Counted from the first letter of the stretch, positions 15,642-24,842 are shown. The stretch is DNA of 45,823 nt from Clostridium sp. CAG:492 (GCA_000434335.1 FR878273.1:1-45823), one strand, 5' to 3'. Program-made: numbers and translations. Notes: generated from the sequence alone by a model not told the origin.

Positions 15642-15670
15642 AAAGACTCACGATTATTCGTGAGTCTTTT
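15642..15670. terminator. Bidirectional terminator between the zinc-ribbon gene and dnaE
   Basis: A perfect 12-bp stem (15642-15653 with 15658-15669) and a 4-nt loop. T residues follow on the plus side and a shorter T stretch on the minus side, so it can end both convergent transcripts. Confidence 0.8.
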
Positions 15671-15687
15671 AGTTATAAATTATCTTT

Positions 15688-18600
15688 TTATTCCTCTATA
15701 CTAACCCTATCACTACCAGCAATTTCCTTAAATTCATTATATATTTGTTCATTTATAAAAATTCCGCCAGACATAACAGATGTATCTCCATTTATTATTT
15801 TTACAGCAATATTATTTCTATCTCCTGCAAAAAATTTTATTGCTCCTCTTAATTTTTCTTTTTGCTCTTCAGATATATCTGTAATATCTATTTTTAAAAT
15901 TCTAGAGCTTTTACTTCCAAACTTAGTAATTTTATTTGCAACAATTTTTGTATCTTCATCTTCTCTTATGCTTAATCGTCCTTCACACATAACGATGTTA
16001 TCTTCTATTAAAACATCTGAACTATTCATATAACAATTTTCAAAAACTATTACTTCACAAGATCCATACAAATCTTCAATAGTTACAAAAGCCATTAATT
16101 TATTTGTTTTTGTATACTTTTTCTTTATAGAACTTATTATTCCGGCAAATTTTACATTTTGTCCATCTTTATATATTACTTTTCCAGTTTCTTGCTCTTC
16201 TTCTTTTGCTTCTCTCATTTGTAATGTATTTATATTTGTTTGAACTTCTATTTCATGTCTTAATGATTCTAATGGATGTCCTGTTATATATAATCCTAAC
16301 ATTTCTTTTTCCATTGCTAATAATTCTTTTTCTGAAAATTCATCTAAAATTGTATAATTGTATTTTATTTTTTCAAGTTCATCATCATTTTCTCCACCCA
16401 TATCGAACATAGTTATTTGTCCTTTTAAACTTCGTTTAGAAGACGTATTTATACTATCAACTATGTCTTCATATGATGCAAGTAAAGTTGCTCTTGTTTG
16501 ATTAAACTCATCCATTGCTCCAGATTTTATTAAACTTTCAATACATTTTTTATTTACAGAATCATTTTGCATTCTTTCACAAAAATCTGCCAAATCTTTA
16601 AATGGTCCTTGCTCTTCCCTATTCTTTACAATTGCTTCTAATACTGGAATTCCAACATTTTTTATACTTCCTAAACCAAATCTTATTTTACCATCTTCTA
16701 CAGTGAATTTTGTAAAGCTTTTGTTTATTTCTGGTTTTAAAATTTGTATATTCATTCTTTTACATTCATCAATGTATAGTGGAACTTTATCTAAATTTCC
16801 TAAAAAGCTATTTAATGTTGCAGCCATAAATTCTGCTGGATAATATGCTTTTAAATATGCCGTTCTGTATGATACTACCGCATATGCTGCAGCATGTGAT
16901 TTGTTAAATGCATATTTTGCAAACTCTGCCATTTCATCAAATATTTTATTTGCTGATTGCTCATCAATTCCATTTCTAACACAACCTGGAATTATAATGT
17001 TTCCATTTTCATCTGTTTGTCCATGTATAAAATACTCACGCTCTTTTGCCATTACATCTAATTTTTTCTTACCCATTGCACGTCTAACTAAATCAGCTCT
17101 ACCAAGTGAATATCCAGCTAAGTCTCTAACAATTTGCATAACTTGTTCTTGATAAACCATACATCCGTATGTAACTTTAAGTATAGGCTTTAAAGCTGGA
17201 TGTGTATATATAGCATGTTCAGGATCTTTTTTATTTGCTATATATCTTGGAATTTGATCCATTGGACCAGGACGATATAGCGAAACACCAGCTACTATAT
17301 CTTCTAAACAATCTGGTTTTAATTCTTTCATAAAGTTAGTAATTCCTTGGCTTTCAAATTGGAATATTCCAACTGTATCACCATCTTGCCATAGTTTATA
17401 AACTTTTGGATCACTCATATCTTTATCATATTCAACATCGATACCTCTGTTTTGTTTAACAAGATTTATAGTATCTTGAATTACAGTTAATGTTCTTAAA
17501 CCCAAAAAGTCCATTTTTAAAAGTCCAAGCTCTTCTAATGTTGTCATAATATATTGTGTTGAAATTAAATTATCTCTAACATATAGTGGAACATATGTAT
17601 CTACTGGATCTTTTGTTATTACTATTCCACAAGCATGTGTTGAAGCCTGTCTAGGTAATCCCTCTAGTCCCATTGCTATATCTAACAATTTTTTTACTGA
17701 TTCATCATTCTCATATAAGTCATTTAGCTCTCTATTTTGCTCTAATGCTTTTTTTATTGTAATATGAACTTCGTTTGGTATCATTTTAGCCAATTTGTCT
17801 GTTTCAGCATATGACACATCTAATGCTCTTCCAACGTCTCTTATAACCATTCTTGCAGACATTGTTCCAAATGTTATAATTTGAGAAACATGATCATGAC
17901 CATATTTTCTTGCAACATAATCTATAACTTCTTGTCGTCTTTCATAACAAAAATCGACATCAAAATCAGGCATACTTATTCTTTCTGGATTTAAAAATCT
18001 TTCAAAAATTAAACTGTATTTTATTGGATCTATATCTGTTATTCCAATTGCATATGCAACTATTGAGCCGGCACCAGATCCACGACCTGGACCAACTGGA
18101 ATTCCTTGTGATTTTGCCCAGTTTATGTAGTCCCAAACTATTAAGAAATAATCTACATATCCCATTGTTTTAATTACAGATAATTCATATTCTTCTCTTT
18201 CTTGAATTTCTTTTGGAATGCTATCTCCATATCGCTTTTGCATTCCGTCTTTGCTTAATTTTCTTAAATAATCATAATGTGTTTCAAATTCTGGTGGTAC
18301 ATCATAATTTGGCAATATTGTATTACCAAATTCAAATTCTACATTACATTTTTCTGCTATTTTTACTGTATTTTCTAGTGCTTGCGGTACATTTGCAAAA
18401 TATTCTTCCATTTCTTCTGGAGATTTTATGTAAAAATCATTTGTTGAAAAAGACATTCTGTCACTGTCTGTCATTCTTTTTCCTGTTTGTACACAAAGTA
18501 ATACTTCATGATTATAGTAATCTTCTTTTTTTAAGTAATGTGCATCATTTGTTGCAACTATTGGTATGTTTAATTTTTGTGATAATGCTATTAGTTTTTG

Positions 18601-19158
18601 GTTAACTAATGCTTGCTCTCTTAAACTATTGGCTTGTATTTCTAAATAATAATCTTCTCCAAATAGATTTTTAAACCATAGTGCTGTTTCTTCTGCTTTT
18701 TCCATATCATTTTTTAATATGGCTTGTGGTAGTTCTCCTGCTAAGCAAGCACTACAGCAAATTAGATCTTCGTGGTATTTTTCTAATATTTCTTTATCTA
18801 TTCTTGGCTTGTAGTAATATCCATCTAGGAATCCTAATGATACTAGTTTTGATAAATTTTTATATCCATTATTATTTTTGGCTAGTAGTATTAAATGATT
18901 GTATTTGTTGTCGATTCCCGCTTCTTTGTCAAATCTTGTTCGTGGTGCTACATATACTTCGCATCCGATTATTGGTTTTACACCATTTGCTTTACATGCT
19001 TTATAAAAATCGATAACACCAAACATTACGCCGTGGTCTGTTATTGCTATTGAATCCATGCCGAGCTCTTTTGCTCTTACTGGTAAATCTTTTATTCTGT
19101 TTGCGCCATCTAATAAACTGAATTCGCTGTGCACATGTAAATGAACAAATTTTGACAT
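15688..19158 (-). CDS. dnaE: DNA polymerase III alpha subunit DnaE
   Basis: A 1156-residue C-family DNA polymerase. The PHP domain opens the protein (FVHLHVHSEFSLLDGA). The catalytic core carries GPGRGSGAGSIVAYAIG and PDFDVDFCYERR with the metal-binding aspartates, and RPGPMDQIPRYI. A C-terminal OB fold (KFAGIISSIKKKYT) and a short tau-like tail end it. In Firmicutes DnaE works with PolC, extending primers on the lagging strand. GGAGG lies 8 nt before the ATG, and a sigma-A promoter is just upstream. It appears to be a single-gene unit between the zinc-ribbon and glycosyltransferase genes. No inteins, gaps or frameshifts are visible. Confidence 0.97.
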   Translation of the reverse strand: MSKFVHLHVHSEFSLLDGANRIKDLPVRAKELGMDSIAITDHGVMFGVIDFYKACKANGVKPIIGCEVYVAPRTRFDKEAGIDNKYNHLILLAKNNNGYKNLSKLVSLGFLDGYYYKPRIDKEILEKYHEDLICCSACLAGELPQAILKNDMEKAEETALWFKNLFGEDYYLEIQANSLREQALVNQKLIALSQKLNIPIVATNDAHYLKKEDYYNHEVLLCVQTGKRMTDSDRMSFSTNDFYIKSPEEMEEYFANVPQALENTVKIAEKCNVEFEFGNTILPNYDVPPEFETHYDYLRKLSKDGMQKRYGDSIPKEIQEREEYELSVIKTMGYVDYFLIVWDYINWAKSQGIPVGPGRGSGAGSIVAYAIGITDIDPIKYSLIFERFLNPERISMPDFDVDFCYERRQEVIDYVARKYGHDHVSQIITFGTMSARMVIRDVGRALDVSYAETDKLAKMIPNEVHITIKKALEQNRELNDLYENDESVKKLLDIAMGLEGLPRQASTHACGIVITKDPVDTYVPLYVRDNLISTQYIMTTLEELGLLKMDFLGLRTLTVIQDTINLVKQNRGIDVEYDKDMSDPKVYKLWQDGDTVGIFQFESQGITNFMKELKPDCLEDIVAGVSLYRPGPMDQIPRYIANKKDPEHAIYTHPALKPILKVTYGCMVYQEQVMQIVRDLAGYSLGRADLVRRAMGKKKLDVMAKEREYFIHGQTDENGNIIIPGCVRNGIDEQSANKIFDEMAEFAKYAFNKSHAAAYAVVSYRTAYLKAYYPAEFMAATLNSFLGNLDKVPLYIDECKRMNIQILKPEINKSFTKFTVEDGKIRFGLGSIKNVGIPVLEAIVKNREEQGPFKDLADFCERMQNDSVNKKCIESLIKSGAMDEFNQTRATLLASYEDIVDSINTSSKRSLKGQITMFDMGGENDDELEKIKYNYTILDEFSEKELLAMEKEMLGLYITGHPLESLRHEIEVQTNINTLQMREAKEEEQETGKVIYKDGQNVKFAGIISSIKKKYTKTNKLMAFVTIEDLYGSCEVIVFENCYMNSSDVLIEDNIVMCEGRLSIREDEDTKIVANKITKFGSKSSRILKIDITDISEEQKEKLRGAIKFFAGDRNNIAVKIINGDTSVMSGGIFINEQIYNEFKEIAGSDRVSIEE

Positions 19159-19189
19159 TTAAATTTCCTCCGTTTCCTTTTATTGTTGT

Positions 19190-19218
19190 ATTTTATCACC
19201 TTGTGGAGATATTTTCAA
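19190..19218 (-). promoter_or_regulatory. Sigma-A promoter of dnaE
   Basis: On the minus strand TTGAAA (19218-19213), 17-nt spacer, TAAAAT (19195-19190), ending 31 nt before the ATG. Confidence 0.7.
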
Positions 19219-19251
19219 TATTATGCTTGTATTTTTTATTGTTCTTACTTA

Positions 19252-19280
19252 TTGATTTTATTGGTTTGTATATATATAAT
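19252..19280 (+). promoter_or_regulatory. Likely promoter of the monofunctional glycosyltransferase gene
   Basis: TTGATT (19252-19257), 17-nt spacer, TATAAT (19275-19280). A second TATAAT-like box lies about 25 nt further on, so the exact start site is uncertain. It is divergent from the dnaE promoter about 35 nt away. Confidence 0.55.
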
Positions 19281-19334
19281 GTTTTTAGAATTATTAATTA
19301 GTATAATGACATTTTTTGAAAGGTTTTGGTGGGT

Positions 19335-20033
19335 ATGAAGTTGTTGAGGAAGATTTTGTTGGTTGTTTTTGTTGTTGTTTTGGTGGGCTGTGTTTTTGTT
19401 GGATTGATGGGATATAATTTGTATAATAGTGCTGTTAGTAGGATTTCTTTGAGGGATAAGGTTGAAGAGGTTCGTGGTGATGAGAATTTTGTTGTTTTTT
19501 CTGATTTGCCTGATGATTTGGTGAATGCTACTATTGCGGTTGAGGATCATAGATTTAGAGAGCATGGATCGATTGATTTGATTTCTATTGGTAGGGCAAT
19601 AAGTGCTAATATTAAGGCTAAAGATGCTGTTGAGGGTGGTAGTACTATTACTCAGCAGGTTGCTAAGAATTTGTATTTTATGACTGAGAAGGAAAACATT
19701 TCGAGAAAGTCTGCTGAGTTAATTTTGAGTTACTATTTGGAGAAAAATTATTCTAAAAATGAGATTTTTGAATTGTATGTTAATACTATTTATTATGGAA
19801 ATGGGTATTATGGAATTAAGGAGGCGTCAAATGGATATTTAAATAAGGAACCTAAAGATTTGACTTTGGATGAAGCAACTATGCTTGCTGGAATTCCTAA
19901 TGCCCCTAGTGTTTATGCTCCTACTGCTAATATGGATTTATGTAAGAAGAGACAGGCTAAGGTTATACGCTCTATGGTGAAATATGGATATATTTCTCAA
20001 GATGAGGCTGATAAAATTAAGCTTGGTATGTAA
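19335..20033 (+). CDS. Monofunctional peptidoglycan glycosyltransferase (GT51)
   Basis: A 232-residue membrane-anchored enzyme that polymerises lipid II into glycan strands. One N-terminal helix (about 6-28) is followed by a GT51 domain with the catalytic-Glu motif EDHRF (70-74) and GGSTITQQVAKNLY (101-114), then YYGNGYYGIKEAS. No transpeptidase domain follows, so it is MtgA-like rather than a class A PBP. The start is uncertain: ATG at 19335 is favoured, but TTG at 19326 and GTG at 19329 are possible, with AAAGG nearby. Its sense strand is rich in G and T (Leu mostly TTG, Val mostly GTT), unlike the A-rich sense strands of neighbours, as expected for a gene against the main direction or one recently acquired. 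Confidence 0.9.
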   Translation: MKLLRKILLVVFVVVLVGCVFVGLMGYNLYNSAVSRISLRDKVEEVRGDENFVVFSDLPDDLVNATIAVEDHRFREHGSIDLISIGRAISANIKAKDAVEGGSTITQQVAKNLYFMTEKENISRKSAELILSYYLEKNYSKNEIFELYVNTIYYGNGYYGIKEASNGYLNKEPKDLTLDEATMLAGIPNAPSVYAPTANMDLCKKRQAKVIRSMVKYGYISQDEADKIKLGM

Positions 20034-20081
20034 TTATAATATTTTATTTACATTAAAAATATCATAATTAATATGTTTATA

Positions 20082-20119
20082 AAAAAATATACATTCATTA
20101 ATATGAATGTATATTTTTT
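20082..20119. terminator. Bidirectional terminator between the glycosyltransferase gene and rplS
   Basis: A perfect 17-bp inverted repeat (20082-20098 with 20103-20119) around a 4-nt loop with A and T tracts at its outer ends. It works for both convergent genes. Confidence 0.85.
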
Positions 20120-20124
20120 ATTTA

Positions 20125-20622
20125 TTATTCAGCTTTTGGAGCTTCTTCAGCCTTTACTTCTTCAGTAGCTGGAGCTTCAACTTTTGCTTCTTCAACAGCT
20201 GGTGTTGCTACTTCTTCAGCTACAGGAGCTTCTTCTGTTTCTGCACCTTTGATAACTATTTCTTTAGTTTCAATTCTTGCTCCTATATCTTCCTTAGTTT
20301 TAGCAGCTTTACCTACTCTGTCTCTTAAGTAGTATAATTTAGCACGTCTTGCTTTACCTACTCTAACTACTTCAATTTTTTCTACCATTGGTGAGTGAAT
20401 TAAGAATGTTTTTTCAACTCCACATCCGTAAGCTACTCTTCTTACTGTAAATGTAGCATTTAATCCTCCACCTTGTTTTTTAATTATTATTCCTTCGAAT
20501 ACTTGGATTCTTTCTCTATTACCTTCCTTAATTCTTTGGTGTACTCTTATTGTATCACCAACTTTAAGGTCTGGAATCGCATTTTTCATTTGCTCATGTT
20601 CAATTGATTTTATGATATCCAT
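20125..20622 (-). CDS. rplS: 50S ribosomal protein L19 with acidic C-terminal tail
   Basis: L19 sits at the 30S-50S interface of the ribosome. Residues 1-115 match the whole usual protein, with RERIQVFEGIIIKKQGGG and ATFTVRRVAYGCGVEKTF. About 50 further residues form a low-complexity tail rich in Ala, Glu, Val and Pro (PVAEEVATPAVEEAKVEAPA). No domain is visible in the tail. AAAGGAG lies 7 nt before the ATG. It is the last gene of the ylxM-ffh-rpsP-khpA-rimM-trmD-rplS run, the usual order in Firmicutes, and is followed by a strong terminator. Confidence 0.96.
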   Translation of the reverse strand: MDIIKSIEHEQMKNAIPDLKVGDTIRVHQRIKEGNRERIQVFEGIIIKKQGGGLNATFTVRRVAYGCGVEKTFLIHSPMVEKIEVVRVGKARRAKLYYLRDRVGKAAKTKEDIGARIETKEIVIKGAETEEAPVAEEVATPAVEEAKVEAPATEEVKAEEAPKAE

Positions 20623-20702
20623 CGATATTCTCCTTTCTTTATTTTGACTTTTCGTCTTATAATTTTATAAAAAATACTTTATTTTCTTTTTAATATTAAT
20701 TT

Positions 20703-21410
20703 TTATTTAATACCTAAATTTTTCTTATCTTCATCAGATAATTCAACATCCTTTAAAAGTTCTGGCCTTTTTTTATATGTATTTTTTAAAGATTCAGCTC
20801 TTCTCCATTTATTTATATTTTCATGATGTCCAGATTTTAATATTTCTGGAACTTGTACACCATTAAAAACTTCTGGTCTTGTATATTGTGGGTATTCTAA
20901 TAAATTATTTGAAAATGATTCTTCGTTTGTAGATTCACTACTAATTACGCCTTCTATATATCTGCTAACAGAATCAATTAATACCATTGCTGGTATTTCT
21001 CCTCCTGTTAAAACATAATCACCTATAGAAATTTCTTCATCAACAATTTCATCTATAACACGTTGATCAATTCCTTCATAATGTCCACATAACAATATTA
21101 AGTGCTGCTCTTTACTAAGGCTTTTTACTTTTTCTTGATTTAATACTTTGCCTTGTGGAGACATATATATAACTTTTGCATTTTCGTCTTTTACAGATTG
21201 ATATGCATCATATACAACATCTGGTTTTATAACCATTCCAGCTCCTCCACCATATGGAGTATCATCTACTTTTTTATGTTTATCTTTTGAAAAATCTCTA
21301 ATGTTTATTAAATTAATATTTATTAAATCTTTTTCAATTGCTCTTCCTAAAATGCTTTCATTTAAACAATTAAACATTTCTGGAAAAAGTGTTAAAACAT
21401 CAAATTTCAT
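20703..21410 (-). CDS. trmD: tRNA (guanine-N1-)-methyltransferase TrmD
   Basis: Methylates G37 of tRNAs next to the anticodon, using S-adenosylmethionine, to prevent +1 frameshifts. The 235-residue protein shows the trefoil-knot motifs LCGHYEGIDQR (107-117) and IGDYVLTGGE (129-138), and the early DDTPYGGGAGMV (49-60). The ATG at 21410 is used because GGAGG lies 5 nt ahead; an ATG at 21422 overlaps that site. It follows rimM by about 15 nt in the S16-type operon, so translation-quality functions are co-expressed. Confidence 0.96.
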   Translation of the reverse strand: MKFDVLTLFPEMFNCLNESILGRAIEKDLININLINIRDFSKDKHKKVDDTPYGGGAGMVIKPDVVYDAYQSVKDENAKVIYMSPQGKVLNQEKVKSLSKEQHLILLCGHYEGIDQRVIDEIVDEEISIGDYVLTGGEIPAMVLIDSVSRYIEGVISSESTNEESFSNNLLEYPQYTRPEVFNGVQVPEILKSGHHENINKWRRAESLKNTYKKRPELLKDVELSDEDKKNLGIK

Positions 21411-21425
21411 TTTTTCCTCCATTTA

Positions 21426-21932
21426 TTATATTAAACCTTTTAATAAATGAACTGTTACTTTTTGATTTTCAATATCAATATCTAATATAACTTCTTTGAT
21501 TGATGGTAAAAGTATTTGCTTTCCAAGTTCATCTTTTACAACATATATATCTTGTGCTCCACTATTGTATATATCATCAACTTTTCCTAAATAGTCACCA
21601 GTATCTGTATACACATCTGAGCCTAATATATCAGCTATAAAATATGTTCCTTCTTCAAGCTCTCTTGCATCTTTTCTATGAATTTTTATATAGCAACCTT
21701 TATATTTTTCTGCCATAGTCATATCATCAATGCCTTCCAATTTCAAAAGTACCATATTTTTTTGATATTTTACTTCTTCAATTTTCATTTCAATCATATC
21801 TTTATTTTTAATAACTAAAATTGATTCTAGTTCTTCAAATCTTTCTAAATCATCAGTGAAAGGTTTTACTTTAACAAATCCCTTTACACCAAATGTATTT
21901 ACAATTTGACCTATTTCAAAATATTCTTGCAT
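21426..21932 (-). CDS. rimM: Ribosome maturation factor RimM
   Basis: A 168-residue assembly factor for the 30S head, which binds S19 and helps 16S rRNA maturation. The N-terminal beta-barrel starts EIGQIVNTFGVKGFVKVKPF, and the C-terminal PRC-barrel contains ADILGSDVYTDTGDYLGKV and KQILLPSIKEVILDIDI. GAGG precedes the ATG closely. It lies between khpA and trmD, 9 nt from the former. Confidence 0.94.
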   Translation of the reverse strand: MQEYFEIGQIVNTFGVKGFVKVKPFTDDLERFEELESILVIKNKDMIEMKIEEVKYQKNMVLLKLEGIDDMTMAEKYKGCYIKIHRKDARELEEGTYFIADILGSDVYTDTGDYLGKVDDIYNSGAQDIYVVKDELGKQILLPSIKEVILDIDIENQKVTVHLLKGLI

Positions 21933-21941
21933 TTTTACCTC

Positions 21942-22172
21942 TTAATCTACGAATTCTATATTTGCTCTTTTGCCTTCTTTGGCAGATACAGATTTCATAA
22001 CAGTTCTTATTGATTTTGCTACTTTTCCTTGTTTTCCAATAACCTTTCCCATATCTTCTTTAGAAACTTTTACTTTATAATCAACATTTTTGTTGTTTAT
22101 AATTTCTTCAATTGATACTTCATCTTTATTGTCAACAAGATTAGTAATTATAAGTTCTAAAATTTCTTTCAT
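21942..22172 (-). CDS. khpA: KH-domain RNA-binding protein KhpA
   Basis: A 76-residue single-KH protein (YlqC family). The RNA-binding loop reads KVIGKQGKVAKSI (GxxG = GKQG). In Firmicutes KhpA pairs with KhpB/Jag and binds many RNAs, with effects on cell division and sRNA function. AAAGGAG lies 8 nt before the ATG. The position directly after rpsP is conserved across the phylum and supports the name. Confidence 0.93.
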   Translation of the reverse strand: MKEILELIITNLVDNKDEVSIEEIINNKNVDYKVKVSKEDMGKVIGKQGKVAKSIRTVMKSVSAKEGKRANIEFVD

Positions 22173-22199
22173 AATTTTTACTCCTTTCCAGGATTAAAA

Positions 22200-22433
22200 T
22201 TAGTTAGCTTTTTCTATTAAAGCTTTTACTGTGTCTGTTGGTTTAGCACCATTTTTGATCCATTCTGCAACTTTTTCTTTGTCTAATACTATTGTTGCTG
22301 GGTCTGTCATTGGATTGTATGATCCTATTTTTTCGATGATTCTTCCATCTCTTGGAGATCTTGAATCTGCAACTACTATATGATAGAATGGAGCTTTTTT
22401 AGCACCTTGTCTTTGTAATCTTATTTTTACCAT
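22200..22433 (-). CDS. rpsP: 30S ribosomal protein S16
   Basis: A 77-residue 30S protein important for early assembly of the body domain. It starts VKIRLQRQGAKKAPFYHIVV, followed by ADSRSPRDGRIIEKIGSYNP, the standard family signature. GGAGG lies 10 nt before the ATG. It is 15 nt after ffh in the SRP-S16-TrmD operon. Confidence 0.97.
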   Translation of the reverse strand: MVKIRLQRQGAKKAPFYHIVVADSRSPRDGRIIEKIGSYNPMTDPATIVLDKEKVAEWIKNGAKPTDTVKALIEKAN

Positions 22434-22448
22434 CTTGTTTTCACCTCC

Positions 22449-23810
22449 TTAAAATTTCAAATCTTTAAATGCATCTTTATCAATGCCTTTAAGATTTCTC
22501 ATAACATTTTTCATACCTTTTTCAGATTTCATTTGTTTCATCATTTTTTGTGTCATTTCAAATGACTTCATAAATTTATTTAATTGTTCAACTGTTGTTC
22601 CACTACCTTTTGCAATTCTTAATCTACGTTGTCCGTTTAATATTTTAGGATTTCTTCTTTCCTCTTTAGTCATAGAACAAATCATTGATTCAATTCGTAA
22701 AAATTCTTTATCATCTACTTGAATATCCTTCATTTTACTTCCTAATCCAGGTATCATTTTTAGGATAGATGAAAAAGATCCCATCTTTTTTATTTGTCTT
22801 AATTGTGTTAAATAATCATCTAAGTCAAATTTGTTTTTTCTTAATTGAGCTTCTAACTTTTCAGCTTCTTCTTCTGTTATTGCTTCTTCAGCTTTTTCTA
22901 TTATTGAAAGAACATCTCCCATTCCTAAAATTCTTGATGCCATTCTATCTGGATGGAATTGCTCTATATCATTCATTTTTTCACCAGTTGCAATATATTT
23001 AATTGGTCTTCCAGTTACTTTTTTAACAGATAATGCTGCACCACCACGAGTGTCACCATCTAATTTAGTAAGTACTATTCCATCAATTCCCACTGCATCT
23101 TTAAAGCTTTCTGCAACATTTACGGCTTCCTGACCTGTCATACTATCTACAACTAATAATATTTCGTGTGGTTTTACTGCTGATTTTAAATTTTTAAGCT
23201 CTTCCATAAGTACTTCATCAATTTGAAGTCTACCAGCTGTATCTATTATTATTACATCATTTAGCTTACTTATTGCTTGCTCAATTGCTTGTTTCGAAAT
23301 TTTTACAACATCTTGTGAATTTTCATTTGCATATACTGGTATATTTAATTGAGCTCCTAATACTTGCAATTGTTTTATAGCAGCTGGTCTGTATACATCA
23401 CAAGCTACTAATAATGGCTTTTTACCATCTTTTCTTAATATATTTGCAAGCTTTGCTGCTGTTGTTGTTTTACCAGATCCTTGTAAACCAACCATCATTA
23501 TTATTGTTGGAGGATTTGGTGATATATTTATTCTTGCATCTGTTCCTCCTAATAATTCAACAAGTTCATCTTTTACTATTTTAATTACTTGTTGACCTGG
23601 TGTTAATGATTTTAGAACATCTTGCCCTAATGCTTTTTCTTGAATTGTGGCAATAAATTCTTTTACAATTTTATAATTAACATCTGCTTCTAGTAATGCT
23701 AATTTAACTTCTCTTAACATTTCTTTTAAGTCAGATTCTGTTATACGTGTTTTACCTTTAAACTTTCTAGCTATATTTTGAAATTTTGAAGATAATCCCT
23801 CAAATGCCAT
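22449..23810 (-). CDS. ffh: Signal recognition particle protein Ffh
   Basis: A 453-residue GTPase that binds signal sequences and 4.5S-like RNA and delivers ribosomes to FtsY. The N domain covers about 1-95. The G domain has GLQGSGKTT (108-116), DTAGR, TKLDGDTRGGA and GEK. The C-terminal M domain is rich in Met (KMMKQMKSEKGMKNVMRN) with the SRP-RNA site GSGTTVEQLN. GGAGG lies 8 nt before the ATG. It follows ylxM by 18 nt, the usual partner. Confidence 0.97.
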   Translation of the reverse strand: MAFEGLSSKFQNIARKFKGKTRITESDLKEMLREVKLALLEADVNYKIVKEFIATIQEKALGQDVLKSLTPGQQVIKIVKDELVELLGGTDARINISPNPPTIIMMVGLQGSGKTTTAAKLANILRKDGKKPLLVACDVYRPAAIKQLQVLGAQLNIPVYANENSQDVVKISKQAIEQAISKLNDVIIIDTAGRLQIDEVLMEELKNLKSAVKPHEILLVVDSMTGQEAVNVAESFKDAVGIDGIVLTKLDGDTRGGAALSVKKVTGRPIKYIATGEKMNDIEQFHPDRMASRILGMGDVLSIIEKAEEAITEEEAEKLEAQLRKNKFDLDDYLTQLRQIKKMGSFSSILKMIPGLGSKMKDIQVDDKEFLRIESMICSMTKEERRNPKILNGQRRLRIAKGSGTTVEQLNKFMKSFEMTQKMMKQMKSEKGMKNVMRNLKGIDKDAFKDLKF

Positions 23811-23828
23811 TTGAAGTTCCTCCTTACA

Positions 23829-24167
23829 TTAAATTAATTGTCCTAGCCTTTTTTGTATGTCTTGTATTTGTTCTTTTTTTAATGTTTTATTTTCTGAATT
23901 TTTTAGTTCATTTATTATTAGCTTTATTTCTTTTTCTTGATTTAACATTTTTTTCATAAATGCTAATTTTTCTTCTATTTCAATTAGTTTATTTTTTCCT
24001 TTATTTATTACATCATTTACGGCTTGCCTTGTTATATTATTATTTTCTGCTATTTCTGAAAGTGATAAGTCATTGTTGTAGTAATCATTTAATAATTCAT
24101 ATTGCTTTTCTGTTAGTAACTTACCATATATTCCGAATAGTATTCCTATTTTTATTTTTTCTTCCAT
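23829..24167 (-). CDS. ylxM: YlxM-family SRP-associated HTH protein
   Basis: A 112-residue helix-turn-helix protein (UPF0122), usual length. It begins with a GILFGIYGKLLTEKQYELL segment and has the sigma-region-4-like LSLSEIAENNNITRQAVND helix-turn-helix, then a Lys/Glu-rich coiled tail. In streptococci the homologue modulates SRP GTPase activity. The ATG at 24167 has AAGGGAG about 12 nt upstream, rather far; in-frame codons further upstream lie in the promoter region and are rejected. It is first in the operon that runs to rplS. Confidence 0.9.
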   Translation of the reverse strand: MEEKIKIGILFGIYGKLLTEKQYELLNDYYNNDLSLSEIAENNNITRQAVNDVINKGKNKLIEIEEKLAFMKKMLNQEKEIKLIINELKNSENKTLKKEQIQDIQKRLGQLI

Positions 24168-24188
24168 ACTTTTGTTTTGCTCCCTTTC

Positions 24189-24260
24189 TTGAGATTTTTT
24201 AGTATATCTCAAAAAAATGTAATGCTTATATACTTTACACCTTTTCGACCGATTTGTCAA
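24189..24260 (-). promoter_or_regulatory. Sigma-A promoter and leader hairpin of the ylxM-ffh-rplS operon
   Basis: On the minus strand TTGACA (24260-24255), 17-nt spacer, TAAAGT (24237-24232). The leader has a 7-bp hairpin (24189-24195 with 24206-24212) just before the ribosome site of ylxM. The -35 box lies just outside the end of the preceding methyltransferase gene. Confidence 0.8.
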
Positions 24261-24266
24261 GTATTT

Positions 24267-24815
24267 TTACATTACATTTTTATTTTTTTCATATTTATCA
24301 AAAGCATAGTACATTACAACACTTGCTGCTGTAGAAACATTTATAGAATTGGACATTCCTAATAATGGTAAGTGAATTACATTATCTGATAAATCTAATA
24401 GCTCTTGGGATACCCCATCATATTCTCTTCCTAAAATTAAACATAATGGAAATTTAGGTTCATATTGCCTATAATCAATACTGTTGCTTGCTACTTCTAC
24501 TGATGTTATTTCCACTCCATTAGATTTTAATTTTTTTACTATTTGTGTTGCATCTTCTACATATTCCCAATCAACCCACTTTTCTGCTCCTCTTGAGCTA
24601 CATTTTATTTTGTAATTTGGTGGAACTATTGTATTTCCACATATATATACTTTTTTTATTAGTAAAGCATCAGATAGCCTTAATATGGTTCCTATATTAT
24701 GTGCAACTTTTAAGCTATCCAGTACTATATATATTTCATTTCGTTTTATGTTTTTAAATTCATCTCTCGAAATCTTTTCTGCTCTTAATTCTTGTTTTGA
24801 TAATTGATGTTCCAT
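24267..24815 (-). CDS. SpoU-family (TrmH-like) RNA 2'-O-methyltransferase
   Basis: A 182-residue trefoil-knot methylase. Motif 1 is AHNIGTILRLSDA with the catalytic-type Arg, motif 2 LILGREYDGVSQELL, and motif 3 IHLPLLGMSNSINVSTAAS. It probably 2'-O-methylates a tRNA (Gm18 or the wobble position) using S-adenosylmethionine. The RNA target cannot be fixed from sequence; no rRNA-type L30e N-terminal domain is present, so a tRNA target is favoured. AGGAG lies 9 nt before the ATG. It follows the GNAT gene by 27 nt. Confidence 0.88.
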   Translation of the reverse strand: MEHQLSKQELRAEKISRDEFKNIKRNEIYIVLDSLKVAHNIGTILRLSDALLIKKVYICGNTIVPPNYKIKCSSRGAEKWVDWEYVEDATQIVKKLKSNGVEITSVEVASNSIDYRQYEPKFPLCLILGREYDGVSQELLDLSDNVIHLPLLGMSNSINVSTAASVVMYYAFDKYEKNKNVM

Positions 24816-24842
24816 TTCCTATATCTCCTAAATTTTTAAAGA

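Noticed and set aside
19245..19565. Minus-strand frame of 106 codons opposite the glycosyltransferase start
   Set aside because: Low-complexity Asn/Ile-rich product, a mirror of the G/T-rich gene on the other strand with its GT51 motifs.
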